Below, piece after piece: positions 23,649-33,395 of a stretch of 64,000 nucleotides of DNA (positions are counted from its first letter, which is position 1; every line of letters begins with the position of its first letter). Under the pieces are notes generated by a model. It was given only the letters and a program-made list of their open reading frames with translations, did no database searches and had not been told where the DNA came from. This DNA is from Stachybotrys elegans (taxonomy: Eukaryota; Ascomycota; Sordariomycetes; Hypocreales; Stachybotryaceae): the NCBI GenBank assembly GCA_020746835.1, contig JAGPNK010000004.1:1922001-1986000 (forward strand), read 5' to 3'. The position numbers and the translations under genes were made by a program.

Positions 23649-24739
23649 GGTCAATTGTCCTGGCCACAATCTTGAAGACATCTTGGCCTGCCTACAAGGA
23701 GGAAGAAACCCCCCGGCAGTCGATAGACTCGACCAACAGCACTACCTGCGGACCTCGAAGACAGGCCTGCGCCAATCTGCGTGTCTTGAGCCATCTTCTA
23801 CATCTGGCAGGTCGATCGAGTCCCCACAAGCGATCCTTGCAACAATATGACCCAGGGTACGGAGTAAAGAACAGCAGAATGAAGAACGGCGAGAAAAGAG
23901 GGCAAAGGCCTCGTTGAGAGAGAGATGAGTTCAATGGCCATGCAGATCCATATCCTTGTTGCGGAAGAATGGCAGCCTCTACATATCTATCATCCAATGC
24001 CGCCTTGCCTCTTCACCGCAATCGCTTGGCTTCGCCTAGCCTAGAAAAGCAACTGAGTTGAACTGCCCCCAGTGATAACATGGGTCGCGTGGGACGGCTA
24101 GTGCCGCGATGTACGGATACCCGTATGGGACCCTGCATCTTACGATAGCGGGCTCTGCTTATATTTGCTGTTCAGAGACTGATCATGGAGTATTTTGAGC
24201 AGGCCAAGGAGCATGCGGATATGGCTACCAGATAGGCAGGTTGAGTGAATAGACCCGCCCAGAAAGCATTAATATAGGGAGGGGTTGATTATTCGGCAGC
24301 ACCAAATTAAACTTACGAGTATGGCAACCAAGTTATATGGCTGCTTCCAAGCATCTCATATGCAAGGAGAAGCCGGATCAACAAGAACCCTTGGTACCAG
24401 CACCTACGGCCCCATCGGCAGTACAGCAACCTTGCTCGCCCGGACCTGAGCAAGGTAATGTTCGGGAGTAAAGCGAAGTTCATCTGGGGCCAGGCTGCCG
24501 AGATGCCAATTCCGACACAATCGTGGAGGGATAGGGTCTTCCCTGTACTTGGCGTCGAGACATGGGCAGGAAAGGGAAGGTATGGGTGAAGCTGAAGGGG
24601 CATTACCAAATTGCTTGTCGCAATTCTCGTATAAGTCGTCGGCAGAGAGACTATAAGACGTGGGCTTCCCTTTGGCTGTTGTCGCTCTGATACGCATCAC
24701 TTCTCTGCTGTAAGGCTGCTGTGGTTGCCGCCCGAAGTT
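23649..24739. other. intergenic region
   Basis: About 1.1 kb with no supported gene; short frames at 23609-23917 continue past the stop of the F-box-like gene in other frames only. It includes the promoter of the metallopeptidase gene. Confidence 0.5.
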
Positions 24740-26727
24740 ATGAAGTCTGTCGCCCTCCTCGGCCTCGCTGGCCTTGCCGCCAATGTCCAGGCACACTCTC
24801 ACGCCGCAGACGCGTCGCGCCCATCGCTGAGCAAACGCGGTGTCGAAATTGAGAGCTTCCGTATGCCTCAATTGTCGGAGTACTCTACTTCCGAGGAGTC
24901 CAAATCCGTGGCTGGATCGCTGGCTAAGCGCGACACGTATGTCGAGGCCGCTACAGACCTCGTCAAGGCGGTTGCTCCCTCTGGCGCGACGTTCCGTCTT
25001 GTGGATGATCACTACGTCGGCACCAATGGCATCGCCCACGTAAACTTCAAGCAGACAATCCACGGAATCGACATCGACAATGCCGACTTCAACGTCAATG
25101 TCAACCGTGACGGGACCATTTTCTCGTACGGAAACAGCTTTTACCATGGCGAGATCCCCGAGAGTCCGCTCCAGAAGCGAGACTTCTCCGACCCGGTGCA
25201 GGCACTCGAGGGAGCTGTTGGCACTCTCGGCCTTGCTGTGACGGTTGAGGACCCGTCTGTGGAGGAGAAGCCCGAGGCTCGTGAGCGATACACGGTCAAG
25301 GGCGTGTCGGGTACTGTGAGCGACCCAGAGGCCAGACTTGTCTACTTGCGCAAGGCAGACGGCAGCCTGGCCCTCACCTGGAGAGTCGAGACGGATGTTG
25401 TCGACAACTGGCTACTGACCTATGTCGATGCCAATAACAACGGGGAGATTCACGGAGTTGTAGACTACGTGTCCGACATGGCCACCTTCGAAGTCTATCC
25501 GTGGGCTGTGAGGGAACCCACCCGAAGTAGCCGCACCTTGGTTGAAGATCCATGGGTGCTTGAGGCGTCGCCCTTCACATGGCTGGGTGACGGTGGTGCC
25601 AACTACACCACAACCTGGGGCAACAATGCCATTGCCCATGTTAACCCCAGCGGGCGAAGCACCAACCTCCTGGATAACTATAGACCCGATGCGCCCAACT
25701 TGGAGTTTGAGTGGGACTTTTCGCTTGACATGACAGACCCAACCGAGTACTGGAACGCGTCCATCACGCAGCTCTGGTACACCGCCAATCAGTTCCACGA
25801 CCTGCTGTACATTCTCGGCTTCAACGAGGCAGCAGGCAATTTCCAGACCAATAACAACGGTCTCGGCGGACGAGGCAATGACGCAGTTATTCTGAATTCG
25901 CAAGACGGCTCCGGCAGAAACAATGCAAACTTTGCCGTTCCTCCAGATGGGACCCCGGGTCGAATGAGGATGTTCCTCTTCACCTATGCTCCAATTCTGC
26001 GCGACTCGTCTTTCGATGCTGGTGTGGTCCTCCACGAGTACGCACACGGACGTAAGTTACCTCTCCATGGAAAGGCCTGTGCCACTCGCCATGATCTCTC
26101 GTCTGACTGGAAAATGTAGTATCGGTTCGTCTGACTGGTGGGCCGCTGAACTCGGGCTGCCTTAGTGGTGGCGAGGCCGGTGGCATGGGAGAAGGCTGGT
26201 CTGACTTTATGTCGATTGCCATCCAGCTGTTGCCGGAGTCCACGAGGAACGACGATGTGCCCATGTGGCCGTGGATCTTTAACAATCCCAACGGCGCCCG
26301 TATACAGATCTACTCGACGAACATGAACACCAACGACCTTACGTACGGCACCATCAACCGTCTCTCTGGCATCACACATGAGACCGGTACCGTCTGGAAC
26401 ACGATGCTGTTTGAAGTTCTCTGGAACCTTATTGACAAGCACGGCAAGAATGACGCAGACTTCCCCGACTTTGACGGCAATGGCGTGCCGACAGACGGCA
26501 AATTCCTGGCCATAAAGCTGGCCATTGATGCCATGGCTCTTCAGCCCTGCACGCCCACTTTTGTCTCGGCCCGCGACGCCATCCTTGACGCCGACAGGGC
26601 ACTGACGGGCGGCGATAACCTGTGCGAGATCTGGACTGGATTTGCTAAGCGTGGGCTTGGACAGAATGCCCAGTACAACTCAGGACGCCGCGTTGAGGAC
26701 TTCACAGTGCCTGGGGGTGTGTGCTGA
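24740..26727 (+). CDS. fungalysin, secreted M36 metallopeptidase
   Basis: Extracellular zinc endopeptidase of 639 residues made as a preproenzyme; exons 24740-26051 and 26120-26727 with a 68 bp intron that splits a codon just after the active-site motif. The signal peptide is residues 1-18 or so. A fungalysin/thermolysin propeptide follows (FTP region about 60-110, with two Lys-Arg sites), ending near residue 245. The catalytic domain holds the zinc motif HEYAH (432-436) and the third ligand Glu462 in GEGWSDF. Splicing gives HGLSVRLTGG, as in the family. The open frame begins with a TTG at 24725; the ATG at 24740 is the right start. Confidence 0.96.
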
Positions 26728-27298
26728 GGTAGGCGGATGAAGAGTTAATATCTGCAATGTATGAATGTACGAGATGATGGATAAAGCAACCTCGGGGTGC
26801 CTAGTGGACAAGAAAAGAGCTGAATGCCTTAATATGCAAGAATTGAATTGCAGGAAGCGGTTGTGATGGGTATGGAATGTGGATGTTCATCCGCGGGTGC
26901 TTTAGTGAATGGTGGAGGTGGAGATGACAGGCTTGATGAGCTCCATATTTTAGTGGCCGCCATCCCTGTGGCCGCTCAAGTGAACCCTGGAGGCCCAATG
27001 GCAGGTGGCGACAATATCCCTGAAATTGCATCACTGCTTCACCAACCATCCCACCATCAGCTTCAGCTCCAATTCCAGCTCTTTACCAGCTCACCTGCGA
27101 CCTTGCTTATTCCTTAGCGCACCAGACGCCGGCCACGCTCAATTGATCCATGGTAAAGAAAGTGCTAGAAGCACTTAAGGCACCCCCCTTTCCCGAGTGG
27201 CAGCCCCTGTGATGCTGGCTCGTCATCTCTTGCAACTCCGAAATCGGTAGACCGCTTCCCTTGCCTGTCTTGCCTCTTTACATCTCCAGCCCGTCACG
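26728..27298. other. intergenic region
   Basis: About 570 bases with no supported gene. The last 60 bases before the DUG2 start codon are pyrimidine-rich. Confidence 0.5.
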
Positions 27299-30007
27299 AT
27301 GCCCTCGACCATCGACCAACCTGCCTCCTCGCAAGTCTTGAAAATTCATGAGCTTGTCAAAGAGGTCTCGCCTCACCCAGAGCTAGCCCACAGCCTCGAG
27401 CATGGCAGCACCGTCCTCGCTCTAGCCGTCAGCCCGCAGCATGACTGCGTGTTTGCCGGTACGCAGGACGGCGAGATTGTTGTCTGGTCTCTTTCGGCAT
27501 TCCAGCAAACCAGTCGAATCCAGGCACACAAGCGCAGCGTCTTGTCTCTCTTCCTCTCCCCCGACGGCTCCCTCCTCTTCTCGAGCGCTGGCGATCCTAT
27601 AATCAGCGTATGGAACCCCGAGACCCTGGAGCGCCTATACGAAATCTACAGCACCCACGACGTGGGAGACATATTTTGTACCGCATACAGCCCCCAGCAC
27701 GAAACCCTATATCTTGGAGCACAGAACGCCACGATCCAATGGGTGTCTCTGGGAGACGCGGATTGCGCTGCTCCCCCCGACTCCCAGAAACATCCTGACC
27801 GACGTAACCACCGTTTCTTCGACTCGAAAGCTGTCGGTGGCAGCAGCACGCCACGACGTAACGAGGATAAATGGGGGCTGATACCACGTGCTCGATCGGT
27901 GCTCGAGATTGATAGTGGCTGCATACGTAACTTTGCACACAATGGCTACGTGTATTGCATGCTCATGGCCAAGGGACCAACGGTTGAAGTGGGCGCCGAC
28001 GAGGATGTTTTGATATCCGGAGGCGGGGATGGAACGATCAAGCTGTGGTCTCTAACACCTGGGAACCGCCGTGCAGACCCCGATGACAAAGGCGGCATTG
28101 ATGAGATTATGTGCCTTGGTTCGGATGACGCCGAATCCGTTCTGTGCTTGGCCCTTGATGGATCATTCCTATACTCGGGCAAGCTGGATGGCATCGTTGA
28201 GCTCTGGGATTTGGACACTACCCAGAAACTGAGGGTTATTAAGGCCCACGACCATGACATAATGTCGCTCCAGATGGGTTGGGGTTGTCTTTGGGCTGCT
28301 TCGGCCAATGGTTGGGCAAGTGTGAGCAATGTCCTCAACACCCCTTTGCGCGTCCTGTTTGCTAATGTTTGGTGGCAGAAATATACCACTGCACACTACG
28401 GAAAGTACCATGACACCGCCGACAACATCAGCCAGAGATATCAATGTCTGAGCAGGTGGAAGACACACGAAGGCAAGGTTCTCGCTTCTGCCATCACTAC
28501 CTACCACAGTGATAATTACTTCATTACGGGTGCCAACGACAAAAACGTGTCCATCTGGTCCGTCAAAGAGGAGTCGTACGCCAAGCCGGCGGCCACCGAG
28601 AATGTGGAAGATGTCTTGCTGGCGACCCTGAAGTCCTTTGTCTCCTACAAGACCGTCTCGTCGAGGCCCGTATTTGCCGAGGACTGCCGCAAGGGGGCTA
28701 CGTTCCTCGCGGCACTCTTCAAACGACTTGGCGGCCAAGTGGAGATGCTTAGCATAGAAAACGAATACAACCCCATCGTCTTTGCCAGATTCTCTGGGAA
28801 GAAGGAATCTTCGGAGAGCCGGAAGAGGATCCTCTTCTACGGTCACTACGACGTTGTCGCTGCAGACAGCAACAAGGGCAAGTGGACCTCGGACCCGTTT
28901 ACGCTGAGAGGCACCAATGGGTATCTGTATGGTCGTGGCGTGAGCGACAACAAGGGCCCCATCATTGCAGCCTTGTACGCGGTCACGGACTTGATGCAGG
29001 CTCAGAAGCTTGACAACGATGTCATCTTCCTGATAGAAGGCGAAGAGGAGCACGGCTCTAGGGGTCTCCAAGAAGTGGTGAAGAAGAACAAGGAGCTGAT
29101 CGGGCCTGTTGACTACATTCTCCTGGCAAACAGTTACTGGCTCGACAACGAAGTACCCTGCTTGACATACGGGCTCCGTGGCGTTCTGCACGCGACCGTC
29201 ACTGTGGAAGCTCCACGACCCGACCTGCATTCGGGCGTGGATGGCTCGTATATGATGGACGAACCACTCTCAGATCTGACACGCATATTGTCCAAGCTCA
29301 AGGGCCGAGGCAACAGGGTCCAGATCCCTGCCTTCTACGACGGAATCCCAGCAATGACAGAAGAAGAGGAGTCGCGCTACGATGAAATCGCGTCTATCCT
29401 GATACGCCGTGTCCCAGGCTCGACAAGTGAGGAGACACTGAAGCAGTCGATGATGGCTCGTTGGAGGGAGCCCAACCTCACACTTCACCGCTACAAGGTG
29501 TCGGGTCCAGAGGGCAGCCTGGTCAGCAGCCAGGCGAGCGCTCACATCAGCTTGCGCCTGGTGCCTGGACAAGAGGTTGACGCGGTGGGCAGCTCTCTGA
29601 CATGCTTCCTTCAACGTGAATTCGCGACGCTCGAATCGCAGAACCAGCTCCACATCAATATTGACAACAAGTCTGAGCCATGGTTGGGTGACCCATCGAA
29701 CCAAATCTTCCAGACGCTAGAGAAGGCGATTGTGGAAGCTTGGCCCGACTCTTTTGAGCCACAGGACGCGCCTAAGTCCGGAACGACGTCCCTGGGAAAT
29801 GGGTGTAAACCCAAGAGGCCCCTGTACATCCGCGAAGGAGGCTCCATTCCAGCCATCCGATTCTTGGAGAAGGAGTTTGAGGCCCCTGCTGCCCATCTAC
29901 CCTGTGGCCAAGCCAGCGACTCGGCCCATCTGGACAATGAGAGAATGAGTATGGTGAATCTGTTCAAAGCTAGGGAGATCTTTGGAAAGGTGTTTGGGAG
30001 ACTGTAA
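27299..30007 (+). CDS. DUG2: DUG2, WD40-M20 glutathione degradation subunit
   Basis: A single-exon cytosolic protein of 902 residues. The N-terminal half (about 35-440) carries WD40 repeats, for example VVWSL, SVWNPE, KLWSL, ELWDL and SIWSV ends of blades. The C-terminal half (about 450-902) is an M20 metallopeptidase-like domain with GHYDVV near residue 515, GRGVSDNKG near 545 and EGEEEHGS near 580, the usual di-metal ligands and catalytic Glu. This architecture and length match yeast Dug2 (878 residues), which pairs with the glutamine amidotransferase Dug3 to cleave glutathione in the gamma-glutamyl-transpeptidase-independent pathway. DUG3 is not in the window. Confidence 0.94.
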   Translation: MPSTIDQPASSQVLKIHELVKEVSPHPELAHSLEHGSTVLALAVSPQHDCVFAGTQDGEIVVWSLSAFQQTSRIQAHKRSVLSLFLSPDGSLLFSSAGDPIISVWNPETLERLYEIYSTHDVGDIFCTAYSPQHETLYLGAQNATIQWVSLGDADCAAPPDSQKHPDRRNHRFFDSKAVGGSSTPRRNEDKWGLIPRARSVLEIDSGCIRNFAHNGYVYCMLMAKGPTVEVGADEDVLISGGGDGTIKLWSLTPGNRRADPDDKGGIDEIMCLGSDDAESVLCLALDGSFLYSGKLDGIVELWDLDTTQKLRVIKAHDHDIMSLQMGWGCLWAASANGWASVSNVLNTPLRVLFANVWWQKYTTAHYGKYHDTADNISQRYQCLSRWKTHEGKVLASAITTYHSDNYFITGANDKNVSIWSVKEESYAKPAATENVEDVLLATLKSFVSYKTVSSRPVFAEDCRKGATFLAALFKRLGGQVEMLSIENEYNPIVFARFSGKKESSESRKRILFYGHYDVVAADSNKGKWTSDPFTLRGTNGYLYGRGVSDNKGPIIAALYAVTDLMQAQKLDNDVIFLIEGEEEHGSRGLQEVVKKNKELIGPVDYILLANSYWLDNEVPCLTYGLRGVLHATVTVEAPRPDLHSGVDGSYMMDEPLSDLTRILSKLKGRGNRVQIPAFYDGIPAMTEEEESRYDEIASILIRRVPGSTSEETLKQSMMARWREPNLTLHRYKVSGPEGSLVSSQASAHISLRLVPGQEVDAVGSSLTCFLQREFATLESQNQLHINIDNKSEPWLGDPSNQIFQTLEKAIVEAWPDSFEPQDAPKSGTTSLGNGCKPKRPLYIREGGSIPAIRFLEKEFEAPAAHLPCGQASDSAHLDNERMSMVNLFKAREIFGKVFGRL

Positions 30008-30202
30008 TCAAATAATGATGACGAATAATGACGGCGTTTACCAATGAGACTTATAATTCTTGCTCGCAGTTCTCGACGCCACGTGTGGGGGCGACCTCCT
30101 CGCTGCAGGCTCAGGCCCTGCAGAAGCGCATGAGCGAGGGAGGAGGCTGCCAATGTTCTTATATGCCAGCAGGACGTGGAGGTGGATATTGGGGAGATGA
30201 TC

Positions 30203-30367
30203 TTATGCTTTGCCGGCGTCCTTCTCGCAGTGCTCACAGTAGGTGTCGAGAACCATGGACTTGAGGTGGATGCTGTCCGTCTGGGTGCGCATATTCTTCA
30301 ACAAGCTGTACATGATGGTGTCGACGATGACGATGTCGACGAGAGGGTGGCACAGCGGCGCAAACGA
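30203..30367 (-). other. short unrecognised coding-like frame
   Basis: A minus-strand frame of about 54 codons ending in TAA at 30205-30203. It reads like real protein (PLVDIVIVDTIMYSLLKNM, then a Cys-Glu-His-Cys near the end) but has no start codon. The neighbouring frame just upstream starts with an ATG at 30432 (MGLLATQYKTQGH) and reads until about 30368; joining the two would need a one-base shift. It may be a small gene with a frameshift, a remnant, or chance. No family recognised. Confidence 0.25.
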
Positions 30368-30828
30368 TTAGGGCTGCGCGTCCAACAACGGCGTGACCTT
30401 GGGTCTTGTACTGCGTTGCCAGCAAGCCCATTGTTTCAGCCCCTCATACACACACTCTCTCTCTTTAGGACATGTATTGTGCCGTCCTTTGTTGCCTCCC
30501 CTTTTATGCAAAATCAGGCGAGACCAACCAGAAGGGTAGCCCGCTTCTTCCGGCGCCGGAACTTTGGGCTAACGTGGATTCTTTCCGGCGAAGGGCCATG
30601 CGTCATCCAGGGTCCCGGAGCACTCCTCTCCCGCTTCTTCACCTCCATGGGTTTATTAGGTGCTGCTGCTGCTGCTGCTTCTAATTCTTGACTCAGATTC
30701 CAGGTTTGTTTGTATCAAGTATTCAACAACACCAAAGTTCAGCCGGACGTCGACACCGTCATCCCACTCAACCCTCTCGACAATGCCATGGCACGAGTGC
30801 ACTCCAAGACGCTCGCCTGCTTCAGTCT

Positions 30829-31164
30829 TCACCCCGATGTCAGCGTTGATGAAGCGTACAGCCTCCCGCAAAAGTCTCTCCCCATAACAATAGCCGAGAT
30901 GCCCATCTGGCCCAGCAAAGCCCACCGCCTCCCCCAAGACCGCCCTGACTGGGAGCCCGCACCGCTCGAGTTCCCCAAACGCTTCATGCACTCCTCCCAG
31001 CATGCCTCATCCATAGTCTCGGCATTAATCTTGGACTCTTCGTCGATCTTCTTCAGACCCTCTCCAAATGCCTTCCTACGCGCCTCAGCCCTGGCCTCAG
31101 CTTCAGTTGTTAGCGCTGCCTCCAGTCGGATTCTTGCCGTCTCTTCGGCCCTAGCACGGTCCTC
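30829..31164 (-). pseudogene. read-through continuation of zinc-finger gene
   Basis: After the TAG of the zinc-finger gene the same frame stays open for about 110 codons and keeps the same Glu/Ala/Arg coiled-coil character for at least 50 codons (starting EDRARAEETARIRLEAAL). It then changes to a Gly/Ser-rich reading at about 30975. A second frame (30656-31003) there reads like folded protein (GPDGHLGYCYGERLL) but matches no family I know. Together they look like the disabled C-terminal part of a longer ancestral protein. A 14-base spacer between a GTGAGA donor and the TAG is too short to be an intron. Confidence 0.45.
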
Positions 31165-33136
31165 CTATTCCATCTCACTTCTTTCCTCCATCTTATTTCT
31201 TTCCTCGGCAGCCTTCTTCCGAGCTTCAAGTAACATGTCTGTTCTTCTTCTACTCTCAGCAATGTCTGCCTCTCTCCTCTTGCGTGCTTCCTCGGCAGCC
31301 ATCATCTCAGCTGCGAATGTTATTCTAGCTCTTCTTTCAGCCTCAACAAGTTCTTCCTCCTCCTCTTCCAGCTTACGTCTTAGATTATCAATCTTCATAG
31401 CACGTGCAGAGTCAAACCTGACTCTGAGTCTTTCTTCTGCCTGAGATCCATGGTTCATGGGTGCTCTAAAAGGCTCTTCAGTAGCCAATTTAATTAGATT
31501 TTGGATATCCTCGGGCGTTAGATCAGAGTTTCGTCTCGGTGTATCTGGGACTTCCGATCCCCAAGAGTCCTCGTTCAACCCAAGCTCCTTGTAAAGGGCA
31601 TTCAGAGTATAGGTACCCTGAGTAAGGTGATCAGACTTATCCCATTCGTCATTGGAACCGGTATATGAATCGACATCTGAATTGTACTCAACCGATAAGG
31701 TTATCGGCAAATTGTTGTTGGCCAGATCGATGCGGTCCCCCGTCGACTCAGCAGAGTCCGCCGCCTCACTCTCTTGCTCCTCGTCACTCTCGCCAGCGTT
31801 CTCAGGTGAAGAGATATCTGGCAATGCAAATAAGGCTATTTGCTCCTGGTGACGCCCAATGTGGCGCTGATACTGCGATATGGAAGTGATTGAGTCGCCG
31901 CACAAGGGGCATTCTCTTACTTCCTGGACATCAGTCCCTCTGGGGGCTATTGAGCGAGGATCAATGTTGCCAACGCCGTGACGATCTGCTAAATGTGAAT
32001 GAAGTGCCTCGGGAGATCGGACCGTCGTATCGCATCCCAGGGGGCAGTAGAACAATCTCCAATGGCTCTGCTTGACGTGCTGTATCCAGAGATGACGGCG
32101 GGCATATTCGACTTCTGGGGTCCTGCAGTCTTTCTCAATGCAGATGTAGGGGCGAAGATCCCCATACACGTGCTTTCTAGGTCCTATTAGCTTAACACAT
32201 TGTATAGTATACGGGTCCTTACTTCCAAGCCACACGATTGTCGACTTTGATGATCATGTGACAGAAAGGACACTCGAATGGCCCATCAAACGCTGCCTTG
32301 GGCATGGGAGGAATGCGCCGCTGTTTGGTATCAACTGCGGTTGTCGCATACGATGTCTCGGAATAGCCAGTATCGGAACGATCGTCTTCAAGAACCACTC
32401 TGGCCGACGCCTCCTTCTCCTGCTTGAGGTGTTCTGGTAACGAGGAGGCAACGGTGTGAGGTGCGTCATCTTCATTTCCATCCAGCCCAAAAGCCAACTT
32501 TTCATGGTGGGATTCTCGGTATTGGAAATACTGTCGTCGGCGGGAAATGGCCCTCCCGAGTCTTTCGGCGATTTCGTCGTCGATTTTGTCGAACTTCGAG
32601 CGGACATGCTGGATATCCCAATGTTCATGGTGTGATTTGTCCGTTGTTTGGTACCGCAAGTATCGATCGTGGGGTGCTGGGTGTTGTATCGTCATGCTGA
32701 GTCGGAGGAGGCAGTCGATCACGTCGGCGATGTCCACATGTATGTCTTGGATTTCTGCCTCGATATCAACCTCGCTGTCTGGCTCCATGCCCTCACCAAC
32801 GTCTCGCTCCTGGGCGGCCGTCTTTGGCCCAGCAGCCTCCTCTCGCAAGCTCACCATCTCCTCCAGGTTGGCGTGGAGATCCTCAAGGAGCCGGAACACT
32901 TGGCCCTTGACGTGTGAAGCATCCCTGAGTCGATAGTCCAGCGATGCCATGCCAGTGCGGTGAGCGCCCATGTTACCGGCCCAGACCTTGAACTTGGCGA
33001 ATTCATCTCTTAGCTTCCGCGCCGGCTTGGAGTCTTGAGCGACTGGGGTAGCCATGTCCTCGGCCTCGAGAGCTTTGGGTATGGCCCCAAAGTCTTGGAG
33101 ACATTGTGACACTTTGCTGGCGATATTCTGTTCCAT
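31165..33136 (-). CDS. AcuF-type C2H2 zinc-finger coiled-coil protein, truncated
   Basis: A fungal-specific protein of 641 residues in two exons (33136-32223, 32176-31165) with a 46 bp intron inside the zinc-finger block. Splicing yields FECPFCHMII, then VAWKKHVYGDLRPY and IEKDC, typical of the fungal zinc-finger block annotated as AcuF-like C2H2. Further fingers follow (YCPLGC; CPLCGDSI with two His). The N-terminal 300 residues are helical; the C-terminal 110 are a highly charged coiled coil. The ATG at 33136 is the first in frame. The stop TAG seems premature, because the same frame continues in kind for at least 50 codons. Role unknown; relatives sit beside NLR-like and incompatibility genes. 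Confidence 0.76.
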
Positions 33137-33395
33137 CTTCGATGGTGAATCGGCATTTCGATGTCGCCAATTGCCATCATCAGCAAGCCATGGTTCAATG
33201 TGAGGGGTAGCAGATGAGGCTGAGCGATATGCAGGCTGAGCGAATCGGGCTGACACCGAAAACGCAATTGCTCGCTTTCCCCGCTCGTGAGGCTGGCGGC
33301 AAACCTGGATCTAATTCCATAGCAAGACTCGAGACACTTGAAGCATTTCAGCCTGTCGTCGATAAAAAAACGCAGCCAACCCGGGTGATTAGGCC
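33137..33395. promoter_or_regulatory. short divergent promoter
   Basis: A 259 bp gap separates the start codons of the zinc-finger gene and the DUF7580 gene, which are transcribed away from each other. Such close spacing suggests shared control. No specific site was recognised. Confidence 0.55.

Larger units (their letters stand above)
30008..31164. other. gap with coding-like remnants
   Basis: The interval between DUG2 and the zinc-finger gene is not simple intergenic DNA. On the minus strand it holds a continuation of the zinc-finger gene beyond its stop (30829-31164), another coding-like frame (30656-31003), a TGC trinucleotide run at 30661-30679, and a short frame ending at 30203. These are listed separately where useful. 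No intact gene could be built. Confidence 0.45.

Noticed and set aside
28169..29230. 353-codon minus-strand frame inside DUG2
   Set aside because: Antisense shadow; DUG2 on the plus strand has full WD40 and M20 motifs.
30661..30679. TGC triplet run as a possible CRISPR or mobile-element terminal repeat
   Set aside because: Plain trinucleotide microsatellite with no spacers or inverted partner; it codes poly-Ser in a shadow frame.
30710..31444. Ser/Leu-rich plus-strand frame
   Set aside because: It is the complement of the Glu/Ala/Arg coiled coil of the zinc-finger gene; low complexity without domain.
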